Source: Anolis sagrei (taxonomy: Eukaryota; Chordata; Lepidosauria; Squamata; Anolidae). From it: DNA of 64,000 nt. This document shows, in pieces, positions 32,901 through 44,489 of the stretch (the first letter of the stretch is position 1; the number at the start of each line of letters is the position of its first letter). Below the pieces are notes generated by a model. That model ran no database searches, was not told where the DNA came from, and saw nothing but the letters and a program-made list of their open reading frames with translations. The stretch is from assembly GCF_037176765.1 (NCBI RefSeq), contig NC_090026.1, positions 132,368,752 through 132,432,751 on the forward strand, in the 5' to 3' direction. The position numbers were made by a program, and so were the translations under genes.

Positions 32901-32975
32901 GGGGGAACCTTGCTGATGGCACTCCACTAGTCACTTCTTTCCAGGATGAAGAGGAAGCCTTGTTCAGGGTGTTCA
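29974..32975 (-). mobile_element. CR1 LINE split by a solo LTR
   Basis: Minus-strand CR1 in two pieces, 29974-30389 (3' tail side) and 32338 to about 32975. The join at CTCATAG|GGCTTG is exact once the LTR is removed. It encodes the usual C-terminal blocks (LEYCVQFWAPQFKRDIDKLE). Confidence 0.85.
30390..32337 (-). mobile_element. Solo LTR fossil (retrovirus-like), 1.95 kb
   Basis: Inserted in CR1 with the 4-bp target duplication ATAG at 30386-30389 and 32338-32341; the element runs TG...CA. On the minus strand it has CCAAT-type boxes, then a TATAAAA, then AATAAA about 110 bases later, the order U3-R-U5. No internal region or second LTR is present, as expected after LTR-LTR recombination. It is younger than the CR1 it interrupts. 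Confidence 0.65.
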
Positions 32976-33092
32976 GGGTGGTATGGCCGTAGGGTTTTTT
33001 GTTTTTGTTTTTTTTAAGCCTACAGCACCCAGTATTCCCAGGCGGTCTCCCATCCAAGTACTAACCAGGCCCGACCCTGCAGATAGCAATCC
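32976..33092 (-). mobile_element. 5S-rRNA-derived permuted fragment
   Basis: Reverse-strand 5S pieces in permuted order: GTTCAGGGTGGTATGGCCGT (5' part of 5S), a T-rich spacer, then GCCTACAGCACC...GACCCTGC (3' part). It has the same layout as 51057-51172 and 51657-51790. It is not a functional 5S gene. Confidence 0.75.
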
Positions 33093-33544
33093 AGCTTGTA
33101 TTTAAAAGCTTGCAAGGAAGGAGATTCCAGCACACTGGCTTTGATTGGAGAGCCGTTGGCCAAAACTCACAAAATGAATGTCAACAAGGACAAATGGAAG
33201 ATACTACACTTAGGAAGAAAAAACGAAGTGCACAGATGCAGAATGGCTGTGTTCTGACCAAGACAGAATAGAAGATGCAGAGGAAGTATTGGGGAGAAAC
33301 ACTCTCAGGGTTCATTCGCTGAACCACTTTCAGATCCACCTCGCGTAGTTGTGCCTAGCCCACATTGGACTAGTTTCCTTGCCAGAAGGTCATGGGGGAC
33401 CTTGTTGAAGGGAGGCCTTTCTGAAATCCAGGCACGCTCCACCAAATATGGCACACAGAACTCCCACAATGAACAGAAAATATATATCAGTGATTGGTTG
33501 GGGGGGGGGGGGGACCAAAATACTGTTTGCTTACAGTTGAAAAT
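33093..33544. mobile_element. Scrambled CR1 fragments
   Basis: Short CR1 pieces in both orientations (minus near 33093-33130, plus near 33138-33240, minus near 33290-33455) and a poly-G run. The same jumble recurs at 51173-51600, so it was duplicated as a unit. Confidence 0.65.
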
Positions 33545-34800
33545 TACCTAGGGCCGCCTCTGCCTCCACCACACTCGGGGGCAGAGAGAGAGTTCCACTG
33601 CTGAGAAGCTGTCTCTCACACCAGGAAGTTCTTCCTCATGTTCAGATGGAATCTCCTTCATTTCCTGTAGTTTTAAGCTATTGCTCCATTGCGTCCTGGT
33701 CCCCAGGGTAGCCGAAAGGAAGCCTGCTCCCTCCTCTCTGTGACTTCACCTCACATCTTGAGCCATAGCCCTAATCATGTCTCCTCTCAGCCTTCTCTTC
33801 TGCAGGATAACATGCCCAGCTTTTTAAGCCGCTCTATCCTCATAGGGCTTGTTCTCCAGACCCTGGATCCTTTGGGTCGCCCTCTTCCTCAGGACACATT
33901 CCAGCTTAGAGTCAACATCTCCCTTCAGAATTATAGAACCCTAGAATCCTAGAGTTGGAAGAGACCTGGTGGGCCATCCAGTCCAACCCCATTCTGCCCA
34001 AAAGCAGGAAAATTGTATTCAAAGCCATTGGACACTGTGATTCCAGGTGTGGTCTGACCAAGGTAGAATAGAACATGGGTAGTATGACTTCCCTGGATCT
34101 AGGCACTACACTCCTCTTGATGCAGGCCAAAATCCATTGGCTTTTTTTGCCACCATGTTCCCCTTCCTCCCCATAAGAACTCAAAGATCGTTTCCACACT
34201 GCTGTCGAGCAAGGCATCACTGCCCCCCATTCTGTCTCTTTGCATTTCCTTTTTTCTGCCTAAGTGGAGTCTCTTGCATTTGTCCCCATTGAACTTCATT
34301 CTGTTAGTTTTGGCCCATCATCTCTCTAATCTGTTCAGATCCCTTTGAGTTCTGCTCCTGTCTTGGCTATCCCTCTCAATTTGGGTCCGTCTGCAAATGT
34401 GATGATCCTTCCTCCTAACCCTTCATCTAAGTCATTAATGAAGATCCTGAGCAGGCCCAGGCCCAGGAAGAAACCCTGCTGATGGCACTCTGCTTGTCAC
34501 TTCTTTCCAGGATGAAGAGGAGGAAGCCTTGGGGAGAAGCACTCTCAGGGTTCGTTCGCTGAACCAATTCCATATCCACCTCCTCGTAGTTGTGCCTAGC
34601 CCACATTGGACTAGTTTCCTTGCCAGAAGGTCATGGGGGACCTTGTTGAAGGGAGGCCTTTCTGAAATCCAGGCACGCTCCACCCACAGCGTTCCCTGCA
34701 TCTACCCAACTTGTAACTCTATTGAAAAAAGAGATCAGATGAGTCTGGCATGACTTGTTTGCTGGTGCTTTTCCTGCGAGGCAGGGGGTTGGACTAGGTG
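33545..34800 (-). mobile_element. CR1 LINE, degenerate
   Basis: Minus-strand CR1 from the 3' region through the RT palm, with a further CR1 3' tail insert at about 33934-34026. It ends at a plus-strand CR1 tail (about 34770-34840). Confidence 0.75.
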
Positions 34801-34844
34801 GCCCATTTTGTCTCTTCCAACTATGATTCTATGATTTTGTGAAG

Positions 34845-35230
34845 GATTGTTTCCTGGAATCTGGGTGTGTTGGGCAACATCATCATCATTATCACTACTA
34901 TTACTATCATTACTATTAACAACCATGGAGATGAAACCCATAAAAACACGAGAAAGCACAGCAGCCCTGGACTTGTGGTGAAGACCTTCTTCTTTCAAAG
35001 CCTGCCTGAATAAGAAGGTTGTAGCCTGCCACCGGAAGGAAGGACAGCGGGGAGGGGGCCATTCTGGCTTCCCTGGGAAGAAGAAGAAGAAGGGAATTCC
35101 AGAATGGAGGGGCATTTGCCACCGAGAAGGAAGGAAGGAAGGAAGGCCATGCCCTCTCTCGTTCCCACCAACCGTGCTTGAGATGGAGGTGGGACCAAGA
35201 GAAGGAAGAGCCTCTCCTGAAGGGGATCTT
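34845..35230 (-). mobile_element. L2-like LINE C-terminus
   Basis: The minus strand carries L2 ORF2 tail sequence in shifted frames (QARLVGTRE; LPREARMAPSPLSF; TTFLFRQALKEEG). Paralogues lie at about 42690-43060 and 55525-55900. Confidence 0.6.
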
Positions 35231-35640
35231 GGGGCCCGGAAGACAGGTTTGTCCGAGGGGGTGAAGTCAGCCAATAGCCTGGACTTGGGCCATTCAGGGC
35301 AATTCATTGGGGATGGGGGGAGGGGTTTACAGGACAAAGGCCATGCAGGGCCCACGGTTTGCCCCATGGAAGCCACATCTCCGAATTCATAATGTTTGGA
35401 TATGACTTTGTTGAACATTGCTGCCTGAAGCAAGAGACTTGAACTGATCCAGTTTTGCCTGTTTTAGGAATTTGTGTTTTCCACAGTCACCCCAGAAGCG
35501 CAAGGGAATGAGCACCCTCCGCTTCATTAAGAGTGGGCTCTTGGTCCTTGGATCAGTAACATCATGGACCAGAGATAATGCCCTGGGGTTGGTGGACCTT
35601 CAGCCTCATCCACCCGCACTACTTGTGGGCTGTAAAAGCA
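34845..35640. repeat. Near-identical to 55525-56330
   Basis: About 800 bp almost base-for-base identical to 55525-56330, while the sequence beyond both breakpoints is clearly more diverged. The third copy at 42660-43490 differs at many sites. Confidence 0.8.
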
Positions 35641-35850
35641 TTTCTCTAGATACGGATATTGTGGCTGGCTTCTTTTCCAAGAATCAGCATGACAATAAAA
35701 CTACCAAGGTGATTTGTTTGGCCATTAGGAAGTCAGTGCAGTGGAAGCTCCCCTGGCATTGCCCTTCTTATCAGCAGCCCAGGCTGAAAGCCCCACACTT
35801 TCACTTCCATCAAAGAGGACAGATAAGCGTCTGAGGTGAGTGAAGCTGCA
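35460..35850 (+). repeat. Unrecognised locally repeated block with conserved frame, copy A
   Basis: Open frame SPQKRKGMSTLRFIKSG... continuing NALGLVDLQPHPPA, stopping near 35834. The same frame is open for about 70 codons in copies at 43310-43590, 50221-50620 and 56150-56490; a fifth, at about 38425-38600, is broken. A pyrimidine run and AG precede it (CCTGTTTTAG; TTTTCCACAG). I do not recognise the product; it could be a relic exon of a duplicated gene or part of a repeat. Confidence 0.5.
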
Positions 35851-35964
35851 ATCTGATTTGATAACATGAATAGTGGGCTGTAAAATAATTTCTTCACATG
35901 CTGAGATTGCTGCCGGCTTCTTTTCTAAGCGTCAGCATTCTAGTAAATCTCCCGCATTGATTTG

Positions 35965-36185
35965 TTGGGCCATAAGACCTGGCTGTGGGGCCAAGCCTTT
36001 GGGGCAGTACAGTGAGGCAAAATGGTGTCCTGTGGTGGCTTTTAAGTGACTTTTAGGTGATATTAATGTTTGTATATATTTATTGTTTTATGTCCCAGCA
36101 CTGAATGTTTACCGTATATATGCTGTGCTCCAACCTGTATTGGTGTGAGACGGGTGGAATATAAAGGTTTTCAATAAATAAAAAG
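35965..36185 (+). mobile_element. L2 LINE 3' end
   Basis: GACCTGGCTGTGGGGCCAAG to ATATAAAGGTTTTCAATAAA. A duplicate lies at 43812-44045. Confidence 0.75.
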
Positions 36186-36599
36186 ATAAGTGTCATTTCC
36201 AAGAAAATGTGAAACCAGTACAAATCTGCTGTACAAGAGGAACTTGCAATCAGTGTGGAAAATTAATTTGCTCCGATGACCCTTAACCAGGCAATGTTCG
36301 TCCTTGTGGGATTCCTCGGTGGGTGCCATGTCCTTTTCTCCCAACAATGCGAGAACGATACGCTGTGACTCGGGGGTGCTTCATAGACCTACCCACGAGA
36401 GAGAAATGGGTGACTGGGCAGCAGGACGGCATCCCCCTCTCCAGTGAATCTAGTGTTAAAGGGGGTTTGAGGAGAAACGGCAGGGAAAGAGAATGGGCCC
36501 TGGGTTCTTTGCAGCTAAAAGGAAATCCCTGTGGTGTCCCTTGACAGTCTCACTTCAGGCATGTTCTCATACGAAGCTTTATTTATCTCTGTGGTGGCT
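36186..36599. other. Duplicated sequence without recognised content
   Basis: Matches 44046-44470 with modest divergence. No domain is recognised. Confidence 0.45.
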
Positions 36600-37940
36600 C
36601 ATAGAGGGAGATGCATTCATACAGGTAGATTGGGGGGACAGCCATATAGGACTTTATAGGCCAAAGCCAGCATGTTGAAATGTGCTCGGTAGCAAACTGG
36701 TAACCAGTGGAGCTGAAGCAACAGGGGAGTTGTGTGCTCCCTGTAGACCACCTCAGTTATTAGCCTGGCTGCCTCTTGTTGGACCATTTGAAGCTTCCAA
36801 ACAGCCTTCAAAGGCAACTCCATATAGAATGTGTTGGAGTAGTCTATTCTAGATGTAATGAGAGTGTGGACCACCGTGGCCAATTCTGACTTCCCAAGTG
36901 GGGAGTGTAATCCCATCCAGAACAGGCTGGAACCTTATATCCTGCTCAGCCTTGTGACTGACCAGAACCTCTGTCTTGTCTGGATTCAGCTTCAAATGCT
37001 CACCCTCATCCAGACCGCCACAGCGGCCAGGCACCGGTTGACGACCTGGGCAGCCTCTTTAGCATCTGGTGAAAAGAAGTATTAGAGTTGGACGTCATCC
37101 GCGTACAGATGGCATCAGACTCCAAAACTCTGGATGATCTGATCCAACAGCTTTACGCAGATGTTAAACAACACAGGGGACAATACTGAGCCCTGCGGGA
37201 CCCCACAGAACAATAGCTGTGGGGCTGGGCAGGAGCCCCTCAGCAACACCTTCTGGGTATGACCCTCCAGGAAGGACTGGAGCCACTGCAGAACAGGACG
37301 TCCAAGACCTATCCCCGCGAGGCGCCCCAGAAGGATACCAAGGTCTACGGTATCGAAGGCGACTGAGAGGTACAGCAGAACCAACAGGGACACACTCCCC
37401 CTGCCGAGCTCTCTGCGGAGATCATCCACTAAGGTGGCCAAGACTGTCTCAGTTTCATGACCCAGTCTGAAACCAGACTGCGATGGATCCAGATAGCCAG
37501 TTTCATCCCAGAACCCCTGGAGCTGTGAGGCAACCACACATTCCAAGACTTTGCCCAGAAAGGGGAGACTGGAGACTGGCCAAAAATGGTTGAAATCAGT
37601 GGGGTCCAGTTACGGCATTTTCTACAGTGGTTTTACCACTGCTTCTTTTAAGCTGGCTGGAATTTTGCCTTCCCAAAATGAGGCATTCACCACCACCTTG
37701 ACCCACTCTGCCAAACCCCCTCTGGCGTCCTTTATCGGCTAGGATGGGCAGGGGTCCAGGATGCATGTGGTCATCCTCGCTCCTCCAAGGATCACGCCAA
37801 AGTCAATCATTTGCACACATTGAAATGGATCCATTAAAACCGGACAAGCGGATGCTCCCCCCACATCTTCAGAGACTGCAGTAACTGTGGCGTCCCGGTT
37901 GGAGCGGGTCAGAGCGACTTTATCCACAAAGAGCGGATAA
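36600..37940 (-). mobile_element. L2 LINE, RT region
   Basis: The minus strand encodes L2 ORF2: [54 protein letters not shown], then KLNPDKTEVLVSHK and SRIDYSNTFYMELPLKAVWK. The endonuclease-RT junction lies near 37740-37940. Stops and frameshifts are present; the catalytic YADD stretch is lost. It is about 88% similar at protein level to 44490-45360. Confidence 0.85.
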
Positions 37941-38719
37941 TGACATCATGATAGAAAGATGGGGCTGCTTTCTGTGGGTGTCTTGGGAGAGTGGTCTGTC
38001 CTTCCAGCTGGGGCCATGTTCCTTCTCTTCACGTCTCTTGCCACGGAAAGAGCATTGTTGCGCAATGGACCCTCAAAGGTTGAAATATGTGGGGAGAGTT
38101 TGGAGTAGGCCTGGATATGTTGCCACCTGAAGCGAAGGACAAATCAGCAGCCCTTCCTGACTGGATCCAGTGCAACTGAACATTTCCTCTGCCTTGGTAA
38201 TGGGCGGGCTCACTCTACCTTCTGGGGGAGGTGGGGGCAGGGGCCAATGTGTGGCGGATGCATTTCTATTTTCCAAAAGAGGGGAACAGACCGGGGGCCC
38301 TTAATGGGTCAGTAGCAATGGAAGAGACAAACACCCACCACCCTCTGGGTCACCCAAAGGCATTTCCATCAAATCCTTGGGCTTAAAGGAAGCAATGTCC
38401 GCCTGGGAGCTTCTCCAAGGTCTCTCCAGAAGTGCAAGGGAATGGGCACCCTCTGCTTCATTAACAGTGGGCTTTTGGTCTTTGAACCAGCATCATCATG
38501 GAAGACGGTGGCTGAGATAAGGCCCGGGGTTGGTGGACCTTCAGCTTCACCCACCCGCACTAATAGTGGGCTGCAAAAGCATTCCTCCAGATAATGGGCC
38601 CCCTTTCCATTGCTTATCAAAAATCAATATTACAGGAGAAGTCACGTTGGTTTGTTTGGCCTTAAAGCAATAAGGATCATATCTGGGAAAATGAGAACTG
38701 TTAAAGGTTTACTCAGCTG
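37941..38719. other. Low-content stretch with broken block copy E
   Basis: About 38425-38600 matches the repeated block of 35460-35850 with its frame broken. At 38595-38640 is the uninterrupted target (CCATTGCTTATC) of the 5S-derived insertion found at 51657. The rest is unrecognised. Confidence 0.5.
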
Positions 38720-39656
38720 AGGAATCCTAGAATCGTAGAGTTGGAAGAGACCTCATGGGCCATCCAGTCCAACCCAATTCTGCCTAGAAGCAGGAATGTT
38801 GCATTCAAATCACCCCTGACAGATGGCCATCCAGCCTCTGTTTAAAAGCTTCCAGAGAAGGAGACCCACCACACTCGGGGGCAGAGAGAGAGTTCCATTG
38901 CTGAACAGCTCTCTCTCACACCAGGAAGTTCTTCCTCATGTTCACGTGGAATCTCCTTCCTTTCCTGTACTTTGAAGCCATTGCTCCATTGCATCCTAGT
39001 CCCCAGGGCAGCAGAAAACAAGCTTGCTCCCTCCTTTCTGTGACTTCACCTCACATATTTATACATGGCCCTCATCATGTCTCCTCTCAGCCTTCTCTTC
39101 GGCAGGCTAAACATGCCCAGCTTTTTAAGCCGCTCTATCCTCATAGGGCTTGTTCTACAGACCCTAGATCAGGGATCCCCAAACTTTTTAAACCGGGGGC
39201 CGGATTACTGTCCCCCAGACCATTGGAGGGCCGGACTATAGTTTTTTAAAAAAACCATGACCAAATTCCTATGCACACTGCACATGTCTTATTTTGCTAC
39301 TGTTATGAATCGTAATGTAAATATCTGATATGCAGGATGTATTTTTATTGTTACAATCTGAACATAAAGCATAGTGATTAATCACAAAAACAATATGTAA
39401 TATACATTGTGAAATATTTATTTCTAATTACAAATAAATGAAATTTTGATTTCAAGCATGTCACAGCATATGTAACAGTCTTAATATAACAGCAGGGAAT
39501 CCATGAATATGTTGACTGTTCAGCCCTCCCTGAGGACAAAACTACATAATTTGTATGTAACTTGGGGACTGCCTGTCCAGGTTGGGTCACAGGGGTCACA
39601 GAGATGACAGTACAGAAGAATAATACCTGGCAAAGTCAATGAAAGATTAAATGTCT

Positions 39657-39740
39657 CTGACCTGGAATGCTAAGCAGGGCCAGTTCTGGTTAGTATTTGG
39701 ATGGGAAGCCACAAATCAATAGTAGGTGCTCTATTTCAGA
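39657..39740 (+). mobile_element. 5S-derived SINE fragment
   Basis: GCTAAGCAGGG, then TGGTTAGTATTTGGATGGGA, matching the internal promoter half of 5S rRNA in the plus orientation, diverged. Confidence 0.6.
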
Positions 39741-40052
39741 GAAAGAAACTGACAAAACTATTTTTGAGTATTTCCTCTCAAAGAAAACCCTATTAAATTC
39801 ACGGGGCCGCCATAAATAAAAGGAGAACACACCCAATAAAAGGAGAACACACACCCAACCATGGGCTGCGGAAAGCAATATAGGAGTACATAGAAAAAGA
39901 TAGCTTTAGCATTTCTGAAAATAAAGTAGTTCCAATGAAAATGAGGAAAAAAATTACATTTTCTGTCGTTTTGAAAGTGGTTTTTTTGGAATATGTAAGC
40001 ATGAGATCCCCTTTCAGGGGGAGAAGGGCAGGGTATAAATATAGGAAATAAA

Positions 40053-40955
40053 TCTATATAAATAAAAATGTAATGCTCGTTTGTGGGATTAACAGAACTC
40101 AAAAACCACTGGACACCTAACAACCCAATGTATGTCCTTCACTCAAAAAAATTGATTTTGACATTTGGGAGTTGTAGTTCCTGGGATTTATAATCAAAGA
40201 ACATTCTGAACTGAACCCCCCCCCCCCCCACCCTGCCCCGCCAATGATGGAATGGAACCAAACTTGGCACATAGTTCTCCCATGACCAACAGAAAACACT
40301 AGAAGGGTTTGGTGGGCAGTGTCCTTTGGTTTTGGAGTTGTAGTTTACCTACATCCAGAGATCACTGTGGAGTCAAACAAGGATGGATTTGGACCAAACT
40401 TGGCACAAATACTCAATATGCCGAAATGTGGACACTGGTGGAGTTTGGGGGAAATAGACCTTGACATTTGGAAATTGTAGTTACTGGGATTTATAGTTCA
40501 CCTATAATCAAAGAGCATTCTGAACCCCACCAACAATGGAATTGAACCAAACTTGGCACATAGTTCTCCCATGACCAACAGAAAACACTGGAAGGGTTTG
40601 GTGGTACCTACATCCAGAGATCACTGTGGAGTCAAACAAGGATGGATTTGGACCAAACTTGGCACAAATACTCAATATGCCCAAATGTGGACACTGGTGG
40701 AGTTTGGGGGAAATAGACCTTGACATTTGGGAATTGTAGTTATTGGGATTTATAGTTCACCTACAATCAAAGAGCATTCTGAACCCCACCAACGATGGAA
40801 TGGAACCAAACTTGGCACACAGTTCTCCCCTGACTAACAGAAAATACTGGAAGGGTTTGGTGGGCAGTGTCCTTTGGTTTTGGAGTTGTAGTTTACCTAC
40901 ATCCAGAGATCACTGTGGACTCAAACAATGATGGATCTGGACCAAACTTGGCCAG
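40053..40955 (+). mobile_element. Helitron 5' portion with three internal repeats
   Basis: Starts TCTATATAAATAAAAATG after A. The body has about three tandem modules of roughly 200-240 bp, each with a 'ctacatccagagatcactgtgg' motif. The CTAG end is not found; it runs into a pyrimidine tract. Confidence 0.75.
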
Positions 40956-41481
40956 ACCAGGCTTCTCCTTCTTCCCTTCCTTCCTTCCTTCCTTCCTTCC
41001 TTCCTTCCTTCCTTCCTTCCTTCCTTCCTTCCTTCCTTCCTTCCTTCCTTCCCCTTGCCCCTTTCTCTTCCCTTCCCCTTCCTTCCTTCCCTTCCTTCTC
41101 CTTTCCTCTCCCTCCTTCGCTCCCTTCCTTTCCTTCCTTCTTCCTTCTCTCCGTGGGGACACCGAGCCAGGCGCCGCCTCCGCTTGTCTCCTGGCACGGC
41201 TGGGAGGGAAGCAGGCGGCGTCTCGTGGCCATGGAGAACAAGGGAGCGCAGCAGAAGAAGATCCGCAGCCCTCATGAGATTCCTCCTGTTCCCCTCCCAG
41301 CCACGGCAGGAGAACAAGCGGAGGTGGCGCCGGGTGGGCATGGCCAGGCAGCGCTGGCTTCCCCGGGCCGGCATCCGAGGGGAGGAAAGGAAGGAAGGAA
41401 AGGGAGGGAGGGAGGGAAGGAGGGGAGGAAAGAAGGAAGGGGAAGGGGAGAGAAAGGGGAAGGGGGAAGGGGAAAGAAGGA

Positions 41482-41545
<64 letters not shown>

Positions 41546-41560
41546 GGGAGAAGCCTGGTT
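40955..41560. repeat. ~600-bp palindrome with CCTT/GAAA arms
   Basis: The left arm (CAGGCTTCTCC, a (CCTT)n run, then a GC-rich block with CGCCTCCGCTTGT) is matched in reverse by the right arm (ACAAGCGGAGGTGGCG, purine runs including (GAAA)n at about 41477-41545, GGAGAAGCCTGG). The centre lies near 41250. Confidence 0.8.
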
Positions 41561-42689
41561 CGGCACGACCCCGCGTGAAGCCGCTCCGGAGGGAGAGAGA
41601 GAAACGGCGAGGGGCTTTGCGCCAGGCCAGGCCATGCCGTATACGGCCTGCGGGCCTGAGTTTGGGGACCCCTGCCCTAGATGATCCTTTGGGTCGCCCT
41701 CTTCCTCAGGAGACGTTCCAGCTTAGAGTCAACATCTCACTTCAAAATTATAGAATCCTAGAATCCTAGAGTTGGAAGAGACCTTGTGGGTCATCCAGTC
41801 CAGCCCCATTATGCCAAAAAGAAGGAAAATTGCATTCAACGCCATTGGACACAGTGTGATTCCAGGTGTGGTCTGACCAACGCAGAATGGAACATGGGTA
41901 GTATGACTTCCCTGGAACTAGGCACTACACTCCTCTTGATGCAGGCCAACATCCCATTGGCTTTTTTGCCACCACATGACATTCCTGGCTCATGTTCCCC
42001 TTCCTCCCGATAAGGACTCCAAGATCGTTTCCACACGTCTGCTGTCAAGCCAGGAATCATTGCCCCCCATTCTGTCTCTTTGTATTTCCTTTCTTCTGCC
42101 TAAGTGGAGTCTCTTGCATTTGTCTCCACTGAACTTCATTCTGTTAGTTTTGGCCTGTCATCTCTCTAATCTGTTCAGATCCCTTTGTGTTCTGCTCCTG
42201 TCCTCTGGAGTCTTGACTATCCCTCCCGATTTGGTCCCATCTGCAAACCCAATGATCGTTCCTCCTAACCCTTCATCTAAGTCATGAATGAAGATCCTGA
42301 GAAGGACCAGGACCAGGACAGAACCATGCTGATGGCTCTCTGCTCGTCACTTCTTTCCAGGATGAAGAGGAAGCCTTGAGGAGAAGCAGTCTCAGGGTTC
42401 GTTCACTGAACCAATTTCAGATCCACCTCACCGTAGTTTTGCCTAGCCCGCATTGGACTAGTTTCCTTGCCAGAAGGTCATGGGGGACCTTGTTGAAGGG
42501 AGGCCTTCCTGAATTCCAGGCACGCTCCACCCATGGCGTTCCCTGCATCTACCCAGCTTGTAACTCTATTGAAAAAAGAGATCAGATGAGTCTGGCATGA
42601 CTTGTTTGCTGGTGCTTTTCCTGCGTGACAGGGAGTTGGACTCGGTGGCCCATTTTGTCTCTTCCAACTATGATTCTATGATTCTGTGA

Positions 42690-43590
42690 AGGATTGTTTC
42701 CTGGAATCTGGGTGTGTTGGGCATCATCATCATCATCATCATCATTACTACTATTACTATCATTGCTATTAACAACCATGGAGATGAAACCCGTAAAAAC
42801 ACCAGAAAGCACAGCAGCCCTGGACTTGTGGTGAAGACCTTCTTCTTTCAAAGCCTGCCCGAATAAGAAGGTTGTAGACTGCATCAAGGAAGGATAGTGG
42901 GGAGGGGGCCATTCTGGCTTCCCTGGGAAGAAGAAGAAGAACGGAACTCCAGAATAGAGCGGCATTTGCCATTGAGAAGGAAGGAAGGAAGGCCCCGTCC
43001 TCTTCTGTTCCCACCAACCAGGCTTGAGATGGAGGTGGGACCAAGAGAATGAGGAGACTGTCCTGAAGGGGATCTTGGGAACCAGAAGACAGGTTTGTCC
43101 GAGGGGGTGAAGTCAGCCAATAGCCTGGACTTGGGCCGTTCAGGGCAATTCATTGGGGGAGGGGGGGTTACAGGACAAAGGCCATGCAGGGCCCACGGTG
43201 TGCCCCATGGAAGCCACATCTCCGAATTCATAATGTTTGGGTATGACTTTGTTGAACATTGCTGCCTGAAGTAAAAGACTTGAACTGATCCAGTTGAACA
43301 TTTCGCCTGTTTTAGGAATCTGCGTTTTCCACAGTCTCCCCAGAAGCGCAAGGGAATGAGCACATTGCGTTTCATTAAGAGTGGACGGTTGGTCCTTGGA
43401 TCAGTATCATCATGGACCCAAGATAAGGCCCTGGGGTTGGTGGACCTTCAGCCTCATCCACCTGCACCACTCGTGGGCTGTAAAAGCATTTCTCCAGATA
43501 CGGAGACTGCTGACAACTTCTTTTCCAAGGTTCAACATGACAATAAAACTACCAAGGTGCTTTGTTTGGCCATTAGGAAGTCAGTGTAGT
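42690..43590. repeat. L2-like tail plus repeated block, copy B
   Basis: 42690-43060 is the minus-strand L2-like segment. 43310-43590 is copy B of the unrecognised block (SPQKRKGMSTLRFIKSGRLV...), its frame stopping at 43589. Confidence 0.6.
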
Positions 43591-43811
43591 GGAATCTACC
43601 CAGGCATTGCCCTTCTTATCAGCAGCCCAGGCTGAAAGCCCTATACTTTCACTTTCACCGAAGACGACAGATAAGCTTTAGAGGTGTGAAGCTTCAATCT
43701 GATTTGATAACATAAATAGTGGGCTGTAAAATAATTTCTCCAGATGCTGACATTGCTGCCGGCTTCTTTTCTAAGCATCAGCATTATAGTAAATCTCCCC
43801 CATTGATTTGT

Positions 43812-44045
43812 TGGGCCATAAGACCTGGCTGTGGGGCCAAGCCTTTGGGGCAGTGCAATGAGGCAAAATGGAGTCCTGAGATGGCTTTTAAGTGACTTTA
43901 AGATGATTTTAATGTTTGTATACATTTATGGTTTTATGTCCCAGCACTGAATGTTTGCCTTATATATGCTGTGCTCCAACCTGTATCGGGGTGAGAAGGG
44001 CGGAATATAAATGTTTTCAATAAATACATAAATAAATAAATAAAT
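43812..44045 (+). mobile_element. L2 LINE 3' end (duplicate of 35965)
   Basis: GACCTGGCTGTGGGGCCAAG to AATATAAATGTTTTCAATAA, followed by an (AAAT)n run. Confidence 0.75.
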
Positions 44046-44489
44046 AAGAAGGTAAGTATCATTTCCAAGAAAATGTGAAACCAGTACAAATCTGCTGTAC
44101 AAGAGGAACTGGCAATCGGTGTGGAAAATTAATTTGCTCCGAAGACCCTACCCGAGCAATGTTCATCCTTGTGGGATTCCCCCATGGGCTCCATGTCCTT
44201 CTCTCTCAACAATGCGAGAACGATACGCCGTGACTCAGGGGTGCTTCATAGAGCTGCCCACAAGGGAGAAATGGGGGACTGGGCAGCAGGACGGTACCCC
44301 CCCCCCCCCCCCCCAAGTGAATCTAGTGTTAAAGAGAGTTCGAGGACAACGTCAGGGAAAGAGAATGGGCCCTGGGTTTTCTGCAGCTAAAATCAAATCC
44401 CTGTGGAGTGGTATCCCTTGGCAGGCTCACTTCAGGCATGTTCTCATACGAAGCTTTATTAATCTCTGTGGTGGTTCATAGAGGGAGAT

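Larger units (their letters stand above)
39170..41674. mobile_element. 2.5-kb hAT element with perfect 8-bp target duplication
   Basis: Left end CAGGGATCCCCAAACTTTTT; right reverse complement CAGGGGTCCCCAAACTCAGG. The target duplication CCCTAGAT is at 39162-39169 and 41675-41682. The terminal motif resembles OposCharlie-like hAT ends as I remember them. It has no transposase frame. It contains a 5S-like SINE piece, a Helitron start and a large palindrome. Confidence 0.9.
38720..42660 (-). mobile_element. CR1 LINE split by a hAT element
   Basis: Minus-strand CR1 present at 38730-39169 and 41683 to about 42660. Tail AATCGTAGAGTTGG at the low end, RT palm at the high end. A CR1 3' tail sits inside it at about 41749-41840. 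Broken throughout. Confidence 0.8.

Noticed and set aside
34735-35433. A 232-codon minus-strand frame, repeated at 55419-56123
   Set aside because: Reads L2-like tail sequence in the wrong frames; the two are long because the segments were recently copied, not because of selection on a protein.
40975-41056. CRISPR-like or array structure from regular repeats
   Set aside because: Simple (CCTT)n microsatellite without spacers, in vertebrate DNA.
40867-41684. Long overlapping open frames on both strands (up to 241 codons)
   Set aside because: Products of the CCTT and GAAA runs in a palindrome inside a hAT element; no domain and mirrored on both strands.
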